The notes beneath the pieces are model-generated. The model saw nothing but the letters and a program-made list of their open reading frames with translations. It was not told the DNA's origin and ran no database searches. The position numbers and the translations under genes were made by a program. From NCBI RefSeq assembly GCF_000722545.1, contig NZ_JNVM01000018.1:1-64000 (forward strand): DNA of 64,000 nt, in the 5' to 3' direction. Origin of the DNA: Paenibacillus tyrphae (GTDB lineage Bacteria > Bacillota > Bacilli > Paenibacillales > NBRC-103111). This document shows positions 23,721 to 32,256 of this stretch, piece after piece. The stretch's first letter is position 1. Each line of letters starts with the position of its first letter.

Positions 23721-24590
23721 TCAGGCATGGGAAAAGCGCTTGCGGTAGGCGCGCGGAGTCAAGCCTTCCACTTTTACGAAGCAGGACGTAAAGTAGGCCG
23801 CTTGGCTGAAACCGACCTCTTCGGCTACCCGGGCGACCGGAAAATCGGTTTGCAGCAGCAGCAGCTTGGCCTGCTCCAGCCGGTAACGCAGCAAATACTC
23901 GAAGGGCGAGCAGCCGAACTCCCGCTGCATGCAGCGCGCGATATATACAGGGTGAAAATTGAGCGCCTCTCCCAAGCTCTGCGCAGTCACCGCTTGTTTG
24001 AAATGCTGGCGCAGGTAGGATGCCGCCTGATCCGCCACTTCGGCTCCGGGCGGCGGCGCTTCCGCTTGCAGCGAAGCGTTAAGCTGCTCCAGCACCTGCT
24101 GAAACAGCTGCTGATGCTTCCAGCGCGCCCAGTTGCGGTGCGACTCCTTCTCCAGCGCGCCGAGCTGCTGCATCGTCCGGTAGACGGACGTCGGCTTCAG
24201 CAGCTTGGTAAACTGGGGAAGCTGGATGGCGAAGGTTTGCATCGTGAAACTTTTTTCCTCTATCGAAACGGGCGGAAGCGTCGGCACTCCTTCCTCCGTC
24301 TCTCTCCACGCACCCGTCGTGTTGAAATGCAGCCAATAATGAGCCGTATCCGTTGTGCACCCCTGCGGAGAATAATGATGCCGGTCAGGCCGGAGAATAA
24401 TCGCGTGGCCGGCCGTAACTTCGTAGTAAACGCCGCCTTCCATAATATAAATGCAGCCTTCCTGCACGACGAGCAGATCGAAAACGCCGATGTTGTGCCG
24501 GTTCGGATGCTTGCGACCGGGCGCAATGACGCAGAAGCCGCTGGCCAAATAGTGAGGAAGCGGCGGGGATGTAAATTCGAGAATTGGCAT
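23721..24590 (-). CDS. AraC-family transcriptional regulator
   Basis: About 289 residues: an N-terminal cupin-like sensing domain (LLVVQEGCIYIMEGG, HAIILRPDRHHY) and a C-terminal double helix-turn-helix (AVTAQSLGEALNFHPVYIAR; FPVARVAEEVGFSQAAYFTS) ending with the usual TPRAYRKRF. A GTG at 24599 is possible, but the ATG at 24590 sits six bases behind AGAAGGTG. It is divergent from a MATE exporter gene and may control it. Such one-component regulators usually sense sugars or small metabolites. Confidence 0.9.
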   Translation of the reverse strand: MPILEFTSPPLPHYLASGFCVIAPGRKHPNRHNIGVFDLLVVQEGCIYIMEGGVYYEVTAGHAIILRPDRHHYSPQGCTTDTAHYWLHFNTTGAWRETEEGVPTLPPVSIEEKSFTMQTFAIQLPQFTKLLKPTSVYRTMQQLGALEKESHRNWARWKHQQLFQQVLEQLNASLQAEAPPPGAEVADQAASYLRQHFKQAVTAQSLGEALNFHPVYIARCMQREFGCSPFEYLLRYRLEQAKLLLLQTDFPVARVAEEVGFSQAAYFTSCFVKVEGLTPRAYRKRFSHA

Positions 24591-24719
24591 CGCTTTCACC
24601 TTCTCATCATATGAAGTCAGGTTTATAAATTGATATTTTTAGTTCGGATACTGATACATGCTTTCAAGTATACGCTCTATAATGTGATATGGGAATACGG
24701 CATCAGGGGGATATGGAAC

Positions 24720-26084
24720 ATGAGTGACGACAAAAAATTTACGCTATGGGTGCTCGCTTGGCCCATTTTCATTGAAATGTTTCTACAGTTTTTGCTGGGC
24801 ACGGCGGACACGCTGATGGTCAGCCGCATATCGAACGGCGCCGTTGCCGTCGTGGGCATTTCCACGCAATTGTTTGCCGCTGTCACGATTTTGTTCATGA
24901 CGGTCGCCAACGGGGCCGGCGTGCTGATTGCACAGAAGCTCGGTGCCCGCAGGCCGGAAGACGCGCGGACGGTAGCCATCATGTCGGTCAATATCTCGAT
25001 CGTGATCGGGGCCCTGCTCAGCCTCGCGCTCTATCTTTTTGCCCGCGATATTGCTGCGCTGCTGCAGGTTCCGGCCGCTCTGCTTCCGCTGGCCGACACG
25101 TACATCTCCATCGTCGGCGGAGGCATGACGCTGACCGCCGCCATGGCCGCTCTCAGCACGGCGATTCGCAATACGGGGAACACGCGCGGTCCAATGTACA
25201 TCGCGATCGGGATGAACGTCATTCATGTCGTGTTGAACTACGCCTTTATTTACGGTGCCTTCGGGTTCCCGCAATGGGGGCTGGCCGGCGTGGCCGTCTC
25301 GACTCTTGTCAGCCGGCTGCTGGCCACGATTGTGCTCGCCTTTCTGTTCGTGCATTCGTTCGAGCGCCGGGTTGGCTGGAAAGATCTATTGCAATTCAAC
25401 CGCCCATTGTTCCGCGAAACGATGCAGATCGGTTGGCCCATGGGCGTGCATTCCGCTTCGTGGGTATTCTCGCAGCTGATTCTGTTTTCGTTCATTGCAA
25501 TGCTCGGGGCCAAGGAATTGGCGGCGCGGACCTATATGAATACGATGGAGTCGTTTTGCTTCACGCTCGGGTATTCCGTCGCCATGGCTTTGCAAATTCA
25601 GATCGCCCATCTTTTCGGGGCCGGACGGAAACAGGAGGCTTACCGCGCCGCTTATCGGGGAATGTGGACGGGACTTGCGGTCGTCATGACCAACGCGCTG
25701 CTGCTGTACGTTTTCGGCAGCAAGGCGCTGTCTCTGTTCACCGTTGATACGGAGATTGTGGCGCTCGGGGTTGCACTGCTCGGCTTGAATCTGCTGCTGC
25801 AGCCGGGGAAAATGATCAATATGGCCATGGGCAGCGCCTTAACGGGAGTCGGTGATACCCGGTTCATTATGATTACCGGAGTGTTCTCGCTCTGGCTGCT
25901 CGCAACACCGTTTTCTTACTTCCTTGGCATTCGGCTTGAGTGGGGCTTGACCGGAATTTATGCGTCGATGATCGCCGACGAATATTTACGCGGCTTTCTC
26001 GTTCTCCGCCGTTGGAAGAGCGGCAAAATGCTGCACCCGTCCGCAGCCTCGCCAGGACATCAGACCGTCTCGGCACAAAGCTAG
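24720..26084 (+). CDS. MATE-family efflux transporter
   Basis: A polytopic membrane protein of about 454 residues with the twelve hydrophobic segments and two-fold repeat of multidrug and toxin extrusion proteins (WPIFIEMFLQFLLGTADTLM, later GWPMGVHSASWVFSQLILF). The start at 24720 fits GGGGG and the hydrophobic N-terminus; the frame upstream to 24630 has no ribosome site. A TATAAT lies at 24678-24683. It is divergent from the AraC regulator. Substrate unknown. Confidence 0.9.
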   Translation: MSDDKKFTLWVLAWPIFIEMFLQFLLGTADTLMVSRISNGAVAVVGISTQLFAAVTILFMTVANGAGVLIAQKLGARRPEDARTVAIMSVNISIVIGALLSLALYLFARDIAALLQVPAALLPLADTYISIVGGGMTLTAAMAALSTAIRNTGNTRGPMYIAIGMNVIHVVLNYAFIYGAFGFPQWGLAGVAVSTLVSRLLATIVLAFLFVHSFERRVGWKDLLQFNRPLFRETMQIGWPMGVHSASWVFSQLILFSFIAMLGAKELAARTYMNTMESFCFTLGYSVAMALQIQIAHLFGAGRKQEAYRAAYRGMWTGLAVVMTNALLLYVFGSKALSLFTVDTEIVALGVALLGLNLLLQPGKMINMAMGSALTGVGDTRFIMITGVFSLWLLATPFSYFLGIRLEWGLTGIYASMIADEYLRGFLVLRRWKSGKMLHPSAASPGHQTVSAQS

Positions 26085-26128
26085 CGCTCCTAGACTCGAT
26101 CCCTGCAAATGAAAATGGTGTTTAAAAC

Positions 26129-26171
26129 AAAAAGTGGCTGAACAGGATATCGCTCCTGCTCAACCACTTTT
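26129..26171. terminator. bidirectional terminator between MATE and NmrA-like genes
   Basis: Outer arms AAAAGTGG (26130-26137) and CCACTTTT (26164-26171) with an inner CAGGA/TCCTG pairing, then T-rich DNA on the plus strand. It lies between convergent genes. Confidence 0.75.
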
Positions 26172-26211
26172 CGTTTTTGCCAAGCTTCTCGCGTAGCCAA
26201 GGTCCGCTTAT

Positions 26212-27027
26212 TCAACGGTACGCATCGATATGGTCCTCAACGAACTGCCTGAACGTGCGTGCCGCTTGCCCCGTTACTTCCTCTATCGTAGATCGTACGT
26301 CTTGCTGCTTGCTTGCAGCTCGCCTGATTCGGAGTACGGCGTCCACTTTTTCCTCCGGCATATACCGCTTCATCTCTTCCCTGGCCACCGACTCGGCGAT
26401 ATTATCGAATTCGATCGGCTGGTTAAGCACTTCTCCGATCGTCCTCACCTGGTCTGCGGGAGTCATAATCTCAGGGCCGGTCAAGGTGTAAATCCGCCCT
26501 TCGTGACCGGAGGATACAAGCGAAGCCACAGCTACGGCGGCGATATCCCTAGGGTCGATAGGAACGAGCCCCGCGTCGCCGTATGGCGCACGGACCCTTC
26601 GCTCCGACCGTATCGTTTCTGCCCAATGAAGCGCGTTCGACATAAAAGGCCCCGGCCTTAAGAAGGTAAAAGATATGCCGGATTGCCGGATCAGTTCCTC
26701 CATGCGCGAATGCATGCGAGTAATGGGATTGTCTGCGCCGATCTCCACCGCGCTGGAAGAGAGAAATACGAGATGCTCTACTCCAACTGTTTTTGCGACT
26801 GCCGGGAAAGACTCACCGCCAGGAACCGCCATTAGGAAAGCTTTCCTGACTCCTAACAGTGCCTTGTGCATCATCGCTGGATCGGCCAGATCGCCGGCAA
26901 TCACTTCGACGTCTGCAGGCCATTCGCCGGGGTTCCTGCTCGCCACTCGAATTCTGTGCCCTTGGCCATGAAATTGCTGCGCAATCTCTTGCCCTACGTT
27001 GCCCGAAGCTCCGGTGATCAAAATCAT
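26212..27027 (-). CDS. NmrA/SDR-type NAD(P)-binding oxidoreductase
   Basis: A 271-residue atypical short-chain dehydrogenase. The Rossmann motif ILITGASGNVGQEIA opens the protein, followed by VEVIAGDLADP and VFLSSSAVE, as in the NmrA/QorB group that act as NAD(P)H-linked reductases or redox sensors. There is no clear YxxxK catalytic pair. The start at 27027 has AAAGGAGG. It is divergent from, and shares promoter DNA with, a TetR regulator, so it is probably that regulator's target. Confidence 0.85.
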   Translation of the reverse strand: MILITGASGNVGQEIAQQFHGQGHRIRVASRNPGEWPADVEVIAGDLADPAMMHKALLGVRKAFLMAVPGGESFPAVAKTVGVEHLVFLSSSAVEIGADNPITRMHSRMEELIRQSGISFTFLRPGPFMSNALHWAETIRSERRVRAPYGDAGLVPIDPRDIAAVAVASLVSSGHEGRIYTLTGPEIMTPADQVRTIGEVLNQPIEFDNIAESVAREEMKRYMPEEKVDAVLRIRRAASKQQDVRSTIEEVTGQAARTFRQFVEDHIDAYR

Positions 27028-27081
27028 GAGTACAGCCTCCTTTGGAATTGGAATTCAAACAAAATGAATGAAAGTACTTAC

Positions 27082-27121
27082 TTGCATTTGTGATTGTACT
27101 GAATTATAATTAGGATGTCAA
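27082..27121. promoter_or_regulatory. overlapping divergent promoters of nmrA-like and tetR genes
   Basis: Plus strand: TTGCAT (27082-27087), 17 bases, TATAAT (27105-27110), towards tetR. Minus strand: TTGACA (27121-27116), 17 bases, TACAAT (27098-27093), towards the nmrA-like gene. Both spacers are ideal and the two promoters occupy the same DNA, so one bound repressor would block both. Confidence 0.75.
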
Positions 27122-27147
27122 TTTCAAAATAAAGAGGTGCTCCAGCA

Positions 27148-27735
27148 TTGAGTAAATCCAAAACGAGGGACCGCATGATCGACACGGCTCTCGCCGTTTT
27201 CTCCGAGAAGGGTTACGAGGCGGCTTCCACAAGAGATATTGCCGAAAGAGCCGGCGTGAACGAGATTACTTTATTCCGGCACTTCAAGAACAAAGAGAAT
27301 TTATTCCGTGAGGTTCTGAACGCCAAATTTCCGGCCTCCCTGCTGTCGGACGACGTGAATTGCCGATTGACCGGCCGCTTCCGGGAGGATCTGACATTCT
27401 TGGCGCAAAAATATCTGGAGGTTCACTTGGAGAATCTCGATTTCATTCGCATCGGCATCATGGAAGTTCCGCGCAACCCCTCCTGTGCGGACGTGGTACG
27501 CACCATTCCGGAACGTCTGGAGGAGCATTTGGCGAATTATATGTTGGATTTGGCAGCCAGACACGTGATTCGAGATGCGAATTTCAAGCTGCTGGCTCGA
27601 ATGTTCTACGGACAGTTGTTCCAGCACGTGATGTCGATCTGCAGCTTCGGCGACGATTCCGGCACCCTCAGGGCGGAATCGGATGAATTCATCGAAACGT
27701 TGGTAGCCATGTACGTTCAGACACTGGCCCCGTGA
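27148..27735 (+). CDS. TetR-family transcriptional regulator
   Basis: A 195-residue regulator with the N-terminal TetR helix-turn-helix (DTALAVFSEKGYEAAS, DIAERAGVNEITLFRHFKNKE) and a helical ligand domain. It starts with TTG at 27148 behind AGAGGTG. It is divergent from the NmrA-like oxidoreductase with fully overlapping promoters, so it most probably represses that gene and itself. Ligand unknown. Confidence 0.9.
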   Translation: MSKSKTRDRMIDTALAVFSEKGYEAASTRDIAERAGVNEITLFRHFKNKENLFREVLNAKFPASLLSDDVNCRLTGRFREDLTFLAQKYLEVHLENLDFIRIGIMEVPRNPSCADVVRTIPERLEEHLANYMLDLAARHVIRDANFKLLARMFYGQLFQHVMSICSFGDDSGTLRAESDEFIETLVAMYVQTLAP

Positions 27736-27763
27736 TTTTAAATTCCATTAGCAGCATGGTTAA

Positions 27764-27799
27764 AACGAAGGGGCTATCCCTTAGGACAGCCCCTTCGTT
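27764..27799. terminator. terminator after tetR
   Basis: Perfect 12-base arms AACGAAGGGGCT (27764-27775) and AGCCCCTTCGTT (27788-27799) followed by TTT. It also serves the minus-strand membrane protein gene that ends at 27846. Confidence 0.8.
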
Positions 27800-27845
27800 T
27801 TGGCGATAAGCTCGAGATAAAACCACCCGCCATGCGCACCGCCGG

Positions 27846-28292
27846 TCAATCCGGCTTCGGTCCGCTGCCGGACGGCTTGCCCGGATTGGCCCGCCGTCTT
27901 TTCAAGAAAGCCGCGTGACCTCCCAGCAAGGCGGCGGGAATGACGGCTACGAAGCCGGTGAGATGATACCATAAGGGAACCTCGGCGTTGGCGAAGGAAT
28001 AATAAAAGCCGATCGCAGCTCCCACGACGCCGATAATCGAAGCATGGAAATAGGCGTCCCGCTTCGCTACCGAAGCCGATACATACCCGCCAAGCCCCGT
28101 GCAGAACAAGCCGACAAGCAGGTAAATCGCCAAAATCGGCGTATCCGCATACACCTTGGAAATTTCGCTCGGACCGATATGATTGGACGTGATATAGATC
28201 GTGCCGATCAACAGCGAAGAGACGAACGAAGTGACCTGATCCACCAAAATGCCGGCCAGCACGCCGCCGAAATGTACGTTTTTCTTTTCCAT
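27846..28292 (-). CDS. small polytopic membrane protein, unknown
   Basis: From the ATG at 28292 (MEKKNVHFGG) the protein has about 148 residues with four hydrophobic segments (GGVLAGILVDQVTSFVSSLL; ILAIYLLVGLFCTGLGGYVS) and a basic Pro/Gly tail. The only ribosome site is an AGGAG 13 bases away, rather far. The longer frame to 28367 has none. It resembles uncharacterised integral membrane proteins of Bacillota. Nothing in the context indicates a role. Confidence 0.7.
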   Translation of the reverse strand: MEKKNVHFGGVLAGILVDQVTSFVSSLLIGTIYITSNHIGPSEISKVYADTPILAIYLLVGLFCTGLGGYVSASVAKRDAYFHASIIGVVGAAIGFYYSFANAEVPLWYHLTGFVAVIPAALLGGHAAFLKRRRANPGKPSGSGPKPD

Positions 28293-28444
28293 GATTTGAG
28301 TAAGTCTCCTATAGTGATGTAGTGCGATTTCTTTTACTGGCGCTGCTCTATGCCTCCTACGTTCCAACTATACCATACTCCAATCCGGATCGACAGCGCT
28401 CGATCCGGAACCCGCAGCCTTCACTTCACGGCTATACAAAAGAA

Positions 28445-28485
28445 GGCTGTCTCGTAAGTAGATCGCTCTACTTTTCGAGACAGCC
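28445..28485 (-). terminator. hairpin behind doxX-like gene
   Basis: Outer arms GGCTGTCTCG (28445-28454) and CGAGACAGCC (28476-28485) with an inner AAGTAG/CTACTT stem, then TTCTTTTG on the minus strand. It lies about 50 bases after the doxX-like stop. Confidence 0.6.
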
Positions 28486-28532
28486 CCTCGTTCGGCCATA
28501 TGCTGCACGATCGCGAAACAACTTCAAGCGCG

Positions 28533-28946
28533 CTAGGCGCTCGCCCCTTCTGCGCTCCGCTTGCGGAACAAGCTGTCCACCGCCAGCACACGATTCCCGC
28601 TGATCAACAGGTGCAGGGACATGGCGAACAGCGCAAGATCGAATTCATACCCGCCGATAAATCCCTGCGACATTTTGACGGTCAGGATCGCACCAAGCAT
28701 AATGATCGAAAACAATGCACCAAATACGCGCACGCCCAGACCGAGAATCATGCAAATGCCGCCGATCAGCTCGATTCCGCCGACCGCATAGGCCAGGAAG
28801 CCCGGCAAGCCGACGCTTTGAAAGAAGCCTGCGGCTTTGTCAATCCCCGATTGAAATTTTTGGAGCCCGTGCAAAAGAAAAGTCACTCCCAATACGATGC
28901 GTACAATCAAAGCTCCCAATTCAGAAAACGTGGTCATTTCATACAT
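28533..28946 (-). CDS. DoxX-family membrane protein
   Basis: A 137-residue protein with four transmembrane helices and the family pattern RIVLGVTFLLHGLQKF ... GGIELIGGICMILGLGVR. DoxX proteins are associated with quinone or thiol oxidoreduction in the membrane. The start at 28946 follows AGGAGG. A BlaI-type operator identical in layout to the one before blaI lies 99 bases upstream, so the gene is likely the regulated output of the neighbouring BlaI/M56 pair. The physiological substrate is unknown. Confidence 0.85.
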   Translation of the reverse strand: MYEMTTFSELGALIVRIVLGVTFLLHGLQKFQSGIDKAAGFFQSVGLPGFLAYAVGGIELIGGICMILGLGVRVFGALFSIIMLGAILTVKMSQGFIGGYEFDLALFAMSLHLLISGNRVLAVDSLFRKRSAEGASA

Positions 28947-29044
28947 TCCTCCTTGAATTTTAAAATACTAATTTCAGGCCGACTCAGGAACCTCTCCCTT
29001 TCGTCCGCCCTGCTTCATTCGATCCGCATCACCTCCTTACCACC

Positions 29045-29067
29045 GGACACTACTTATTGTAGTGTCC
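29045..29067. promoter_or_regulatory. BlaI-type operator before the doxX-like gene
   Basis: Perfect palindrome GGACACTAC (29045-29053) and GTAGTGTCC (29059-29067) around TTATT. On the minus strand it contains TACAAT, a potential -10. Its ACACTAC, five bases, GTAGTGT core matches the site before blaI at 30409-30427. There is no T run, so a terminator is unlikely. Confidence 0.75.
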
Positions 29068-29131
29068 GACCGCAAAAAAATGCGCCGGACGGAAAAATAA
29101 TCCGCCCGCGCCGCGGCTCTTTCCTGCTCGA

Positions 29132-29980
29132 TTAGAGGGTGGCGAAGAAAAACATCGCGCCAAGCAAAAGCACCGCATGGAATGAAATCATGGTCAGCTT
29201 CAGCGGCAGCTTGAACGGAATCTCGAATTGCGGGTCCAAAATTAGCTGAATGCGGCAGTTGATCGAGTTGTCTGCGAACGAGACGTAGGAAAATACCATC
29301 GTTTCCGACTTTCTATGCTTCAGAAGCTTCAGCAAGGCGCTGCCGATCTCTACGGACGAGCCTAGCTGTTCGATCGCATAGTTGTCCGCGAGCACCTCGC
29401 GAACGGTCCGGTATTTCTGGTGCACCCACCGGAGCAGCGGGACGTATCCCATGACCGACGAGCAGAGGGACAGCACGAACGTTTTAAGCGGATCGCCGTG
29501 CTTCCGATGATACATTTCATGATGGATGACCGCCTCCAGCTCCCTCGCATCCAGCAGCCGGATCAAGCCCGTCGATAAAACGACTTTCGGGTTCAGCAGG
29601 TTCATCGTAAACGCCCGCGGCTCATCGCACGCGACGACCAGAATCGGCTCGCCGCCGCTGCCGTACTGCTTGTTCAATTCCGCCGTCATCCGTTCGTCCC
29701 GTTTGCTTTGCAAGCGCCGGAACGTGCGGCATGACGCCCATTGCTGCTGGACGACGAGTCCGGCGATCAGCAGCAAAGTGTAGAACACGACGATGTCGAA
29801 GGCGTACACCAGCCCGTCCAAGCCGTAGATGCTCGCCGTAGTGGCGCAAAATTGGATCAGGTTATGCTTGAGTTCAAAACCGAACAGCAAATGCAGCGCA
29901 TACGCGATAATCTGGGACATGATCAGGGCCGACAACCCAAGGCCCGTAAGGAACAGGGTCCTGGAACGTTTTTCCCACAT
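29132..29980 (-). CDS. M56-family (BlaR1-type) membrane metallopeptidase
   Basis: A 282-residue membrane protein with the zinc motif HHEMYH (in LEAVIHHEMYHRKHGDP) and a downstream acidic helix (REVLADNYAIEQL), typical of M56 peptidases. Transmembrane segments flank the domain. BlaR1 and MecR1 carry a large extracellular penicillin-sensing domain; this protein ends at a last hydrophobic segment and lacks it, so the signal sensed is unknown. It starts three bases after the blaI stop. Predicted role: cleave or inactivate BlaI upon a membrane signal and thereby derepress blaI and doxX. Confidence 0.85.
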   Translation of the reverse strand: MWEKRSRTLFLTGLGLSALIMSQIIAYALHLLFGFELKHNLIQFCATTASIYGLDGLVYAFDIVVFYTLLLIAGLVVQQQWASCRTFRRLQSKRDERMTAELNKQYGSGGEPILVVACDEPRAFTMNLLNPKVVLSTGLIRLLDARELEAVIHHEMYHRKHGDPLKTFVLSLCSSVMGYVPLLRWVHQKYRTVREVLADNYAIEQLGSSVEIGSALLKLLKHRKSETMVFSYVSFADNSINCRIQLILDPQFEIPFKLPLKLTMISFHAVLLLGAMFFFATL

Positions 29981-29983
29981 AGG

Positions 29984-30397
29984 CTATCTTTCCTTTTTCA
30001 GAGCTTGAATTTTTTGCTCCAGTTGCTCGAGAAGCGCCGGGTCCGCTTCTTCCAAGGCGTCCAGCATATGGTTCACGACAAGCGGTCCGAATTCTTCAAG
30101 CAAATCGTTCGTCAGCTCTTTGGATTGGGTTTCGAGAAACTGCTCCAGCGACTGGGTAGGCTGGAATAAGGAAACGCGTCCTTCCGCTCTTTTGCGCAGC
30201 ACGCCCTTGTCCACCAGCCGGTTCATGACCGTCATCACCGTATTGAAATTGATTGCCTGTTCCTTGGCCAGCCTCGCCTGCACGTCTTTGATCGCCATCT
30301 CCGGACCGTTCCACAGGATATGCATGATTTTTGCTTCCAGAGGTCCGAAAAAGCGGTTTAATCCGCTTTCGTTCGTTTTGAATGAATGTATTTTCAT
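29984..30397 (-). CDS. BlaI/MecI/CopY-family repressor
   Basis: A 137-residue winged-helix repressor: LEAKIMHILWNGPEMAIKD, then MTVMNRLVDKGVLRKR, and a C-terminal dimerisation helix region. In this family the M56 partner cleaves the repressor within the linker between these domains. The ribosome site GAGGTG lies before the ATG at 30397. It is the first gene of a two-gene unit and has its own operator over the -10, so it is autorepressed. Targets predicted: itself and the doxX-like gene. Confidence 0.9.
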   Translation of the reverse strand: MKIHSFKTNESGLNRFFGPLEAKIMHILWNGPEMAIKDVQARLAKEQAINFNTVMTVMNRLVDKGVLRKRAEGRVSLFQPTQSLEQFLETQSKELTNDLLEEFGPLVVNHMLDALEEADPALLEQLEQKIQALKKER

Positions 30398-30408
30398 GAA
30401 AGCACCTC

Positions 30409-30446
30409 ACACTACCTATTGTAATGTTCGCAAAAGGCATCGTCAA
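30409..30446 (-). promoter_or_regulatory. blaI promoter with operator over the -10
   Basis: On the minus strand TTGACG (30446-30441), 17 bases, TACAAT (30423-30418). A palindrome ACACTAC, five bases, GTAATGT (30409-30427) covers the -10. It differs by two bases from the operator at 29047-29065. Confidence 0.75.
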
Positions 30447-30464
30447 GTTTACAGTTCGTTCCAG

Positions 30465-30509
30465 AAAAAAAGCACGGCAGCGGGCTCATAGGGACGCCCT
30501 GCGCCGTGC
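30465..30509 (-). terminator. terminator after ptsI
   Basis: Arms GCACGGC (30472-30478) and GCCGTGC (30503-30509) extended by GCGGGC/GCCCTGC, followed on the minus strand by TTTTTTTC. It ends the PTS operon. Confidence 0.8.
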
Positions 30510-30517
30510 ATTAACTG

Positions 30518-32254
30518 CTACAAATACTCGCGCAGCCAAGGAAGCTGCGATTCGACCTCGCCGCGGATCTCATCCGGTTCGTCAAGCTCAAGCACCGCTT
30601 CCGCCAGCCTAGCCATCCCGCTCCGGTCCAGCTTCGCGATCAGCGCCCGCGTACGCGCCACGTGGACGCCGCTCATGCTGAACTCATGCAGCCCCATGCC
30701 GAGCAGAATCGGCACCGCATGCGGCTGCCCCGCCATTTCCCCGCACATGCCGACCCATTTGCCTTCCCGCGCCGCCGCGCGGATGACCTGGTCGATCAAA
30801 CGCAGCACCGCAGGCTGAAGCGGATCGTTCAATTGCACCAGCTTCGGATTCATCCGGTCGGCCGCCATCGTATACTGCACGAGATCGTTCGTCCCGATAC
30901 TGAAGAAATCGACCTCTTTGGCCAACCGGTCCGCCATCAGCGCCGCTCCCGGCACTTCGATCATGACGCCCGTCTCCAGATCGTCCCGGAACGCCCGGCC
31001 TTCGGCCTGCAGCTCCGCCTTGGCTTCCTCCAGAACAGCCTTGGCCCGTCTCCATTCGCGGAGCGAAGCGATCATCGGGAACATGATCTTGACGTTGACC
31101 TCCGCGCTGGCCCGCAAAATGGCGCGAAGCTGCGTCTTGAACAGCTCCGGCCGGTCCAGGCAAATGCGGATCGCCCGGTAGCCGAGGAACGGGTTCTCTT
31201 CCTTCGGCAGCTCCAGCAGCGGCAGCTCCTTGTCCCCGCCGATATCCATCGTGCGGATCACGATCGGCGCCTCCGGTCCGAAAGCCCGGGCCGCCGCCGC
31301 ATACGCTTCGTACTGCTCGTCCTCCGTCGGCAGCGAGTCGCGGCCCATGTATAGAAACTCCGTGCGGAACAGCCCTACGCCTTCGGCCCCGCCGCGTGCG
31401 GCCGCTTCCGCATCGGCCGGCGAGCCGATGTTGGCGACGAGCTCGACGCTTGCGCCGTCCAGCGTCACGGACGGGCGGTCTACAAACGCACGGTAACGCT
31501 CGGCCAATGCCTGCTGCTCGCTTGCTTTTTGGCGGTAGGCAGCAAGCTGCTCCTCTGTCGGAGCGACGAGCACGACGCCTTCGCGGCCGTCGACGACAAG
31601 CCGCTGGCCGTCCTGCACCTGAAACAGGCTCTCGCCCAAGCCGACGATCGCCGGAATGCCGAGCGAGCGGGCCAATATGGCGGAATGCGACGTCTTGCCG
31701 CCGGAAGCGGTGACGAAGCCAGCCGTCGCTTTCGGGTCAAGCTGGGCCGTCTGTGAAGGCGTCAGCTCATCCGCGATCAGAATGAAAGGCTCATCCGTCA
31801 AGCGCGCGTCCAAGGGCTCATCGGCATGAAGCAGCTTGCGGATCACACGGCGTGTCACATCGCGGATATCCGTAGCTCTCTCCCGCAAATATTCGTCGTC
31901 CAGGCTTTCCAGCAGCGCGACGGTCTCCTGCATCGCTTCGTCCAGCGCCGCTTCCGCGCAGATTCGCTCCTCGCGGATCATCGTCTGAGCCTTGCCGACC
32001 AGCTCTTCATCCTGAAGGAACAGCCGGTGGCCTTCGAAAATTTCCGCTTCCTGCTCCCGGCCCCGGTCCGTCAAGTCCCGGCCTAGCTCCTGCAGCTCCT
32101 CGTCCGCCTGGCGGATCGCTTCAGCCAGCCGTTCCAGCTCGGCGTCTGTCTCTTGCGCCCGGATCGGATGCCGTTCCGGCCGCTGCTCCTCCCGCATCAC
32201 CTTCGCGACGCCGATCGCAATTCCCGGCGCCGCGGCAACTCCCTGCAGCCGCAC
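30518..32254 (-). CDS. ptsI: phosphoenolpyruvate-protein phosphotransferase (PTS enzyme I)
   Basis: The 578-residue soluble enzyme takes phosphate from PEP and passes it to HPr. Features are the N-terminal GVAAAPGIAIG, the phosphohistidine loop ASGGKTSHSAILARS near residue 190, and the PEP-binding barrel with GLFRTEFLYMGRD and the late SIGTNDLVQYT and CGEMAG motifs. It starts with GTG at 32254 behind GGAGGGG, two bases after ptsH, so the genes are coupled. It is the last gene of the operon that also supplies EIIA and EIICB, so the locus is a self-contained PTS relay. Confidence 0.95.
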   Translation of the reverse strand: MRLQGVAAAPGIAIGVAKVMREEQRPERHPIRAQETDAELERLAEAIRQADEELQELGRDLTDRGREQEAEIFEGHRLFLQDEELVGKAQTMIREERICAEAALDEAMQETVALLESLDDEYLRERATDIRDVTRRVIRKLLHADEPLDARLTDEPFILIADELTPSQTAQLDPKATAGFVTASGGKTSHSAILARSLGIPAIVGLGESLFQVQDGQRLVVDGREGVVLVAPTEEQLAAYRQKASEQQALAERYRAFVDRPSVTLDGASVELVANIGSPADAEAAARGGAEGVGLFRTEFLYMGRDSLPTEDEQYEAYAAAARAFGPEAPIVIRTMDIGGDKELPLLELPKEENPFLGYRAIRICLDRPELFKTQLRAILRASAEVNVKIMFPMIASLREWRRAKAVLEEAKAELQAEGRAFRDDLETGVMIEVPGAALMADRLAKEVDFFSIGTNDLVQYTMAADRMNPKLVQLNDPLQPAVLRLIDQVIRAAAREGKWVGMCGEMAGQPHAVPILLGMGLHEFSMSGVHVARTRALIAKLDRSGMARLAEAVLELDEPDEIRGEVESQLPWLREYL

Positions 32255-32256
32255 GG

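Noticed and set aside
29045..29067. Palindrome before doxX as terminator of the M56 gene
   Set aside because: No T run on either strand, and its core is repeated over the blaI -10, which marks it as an operator.
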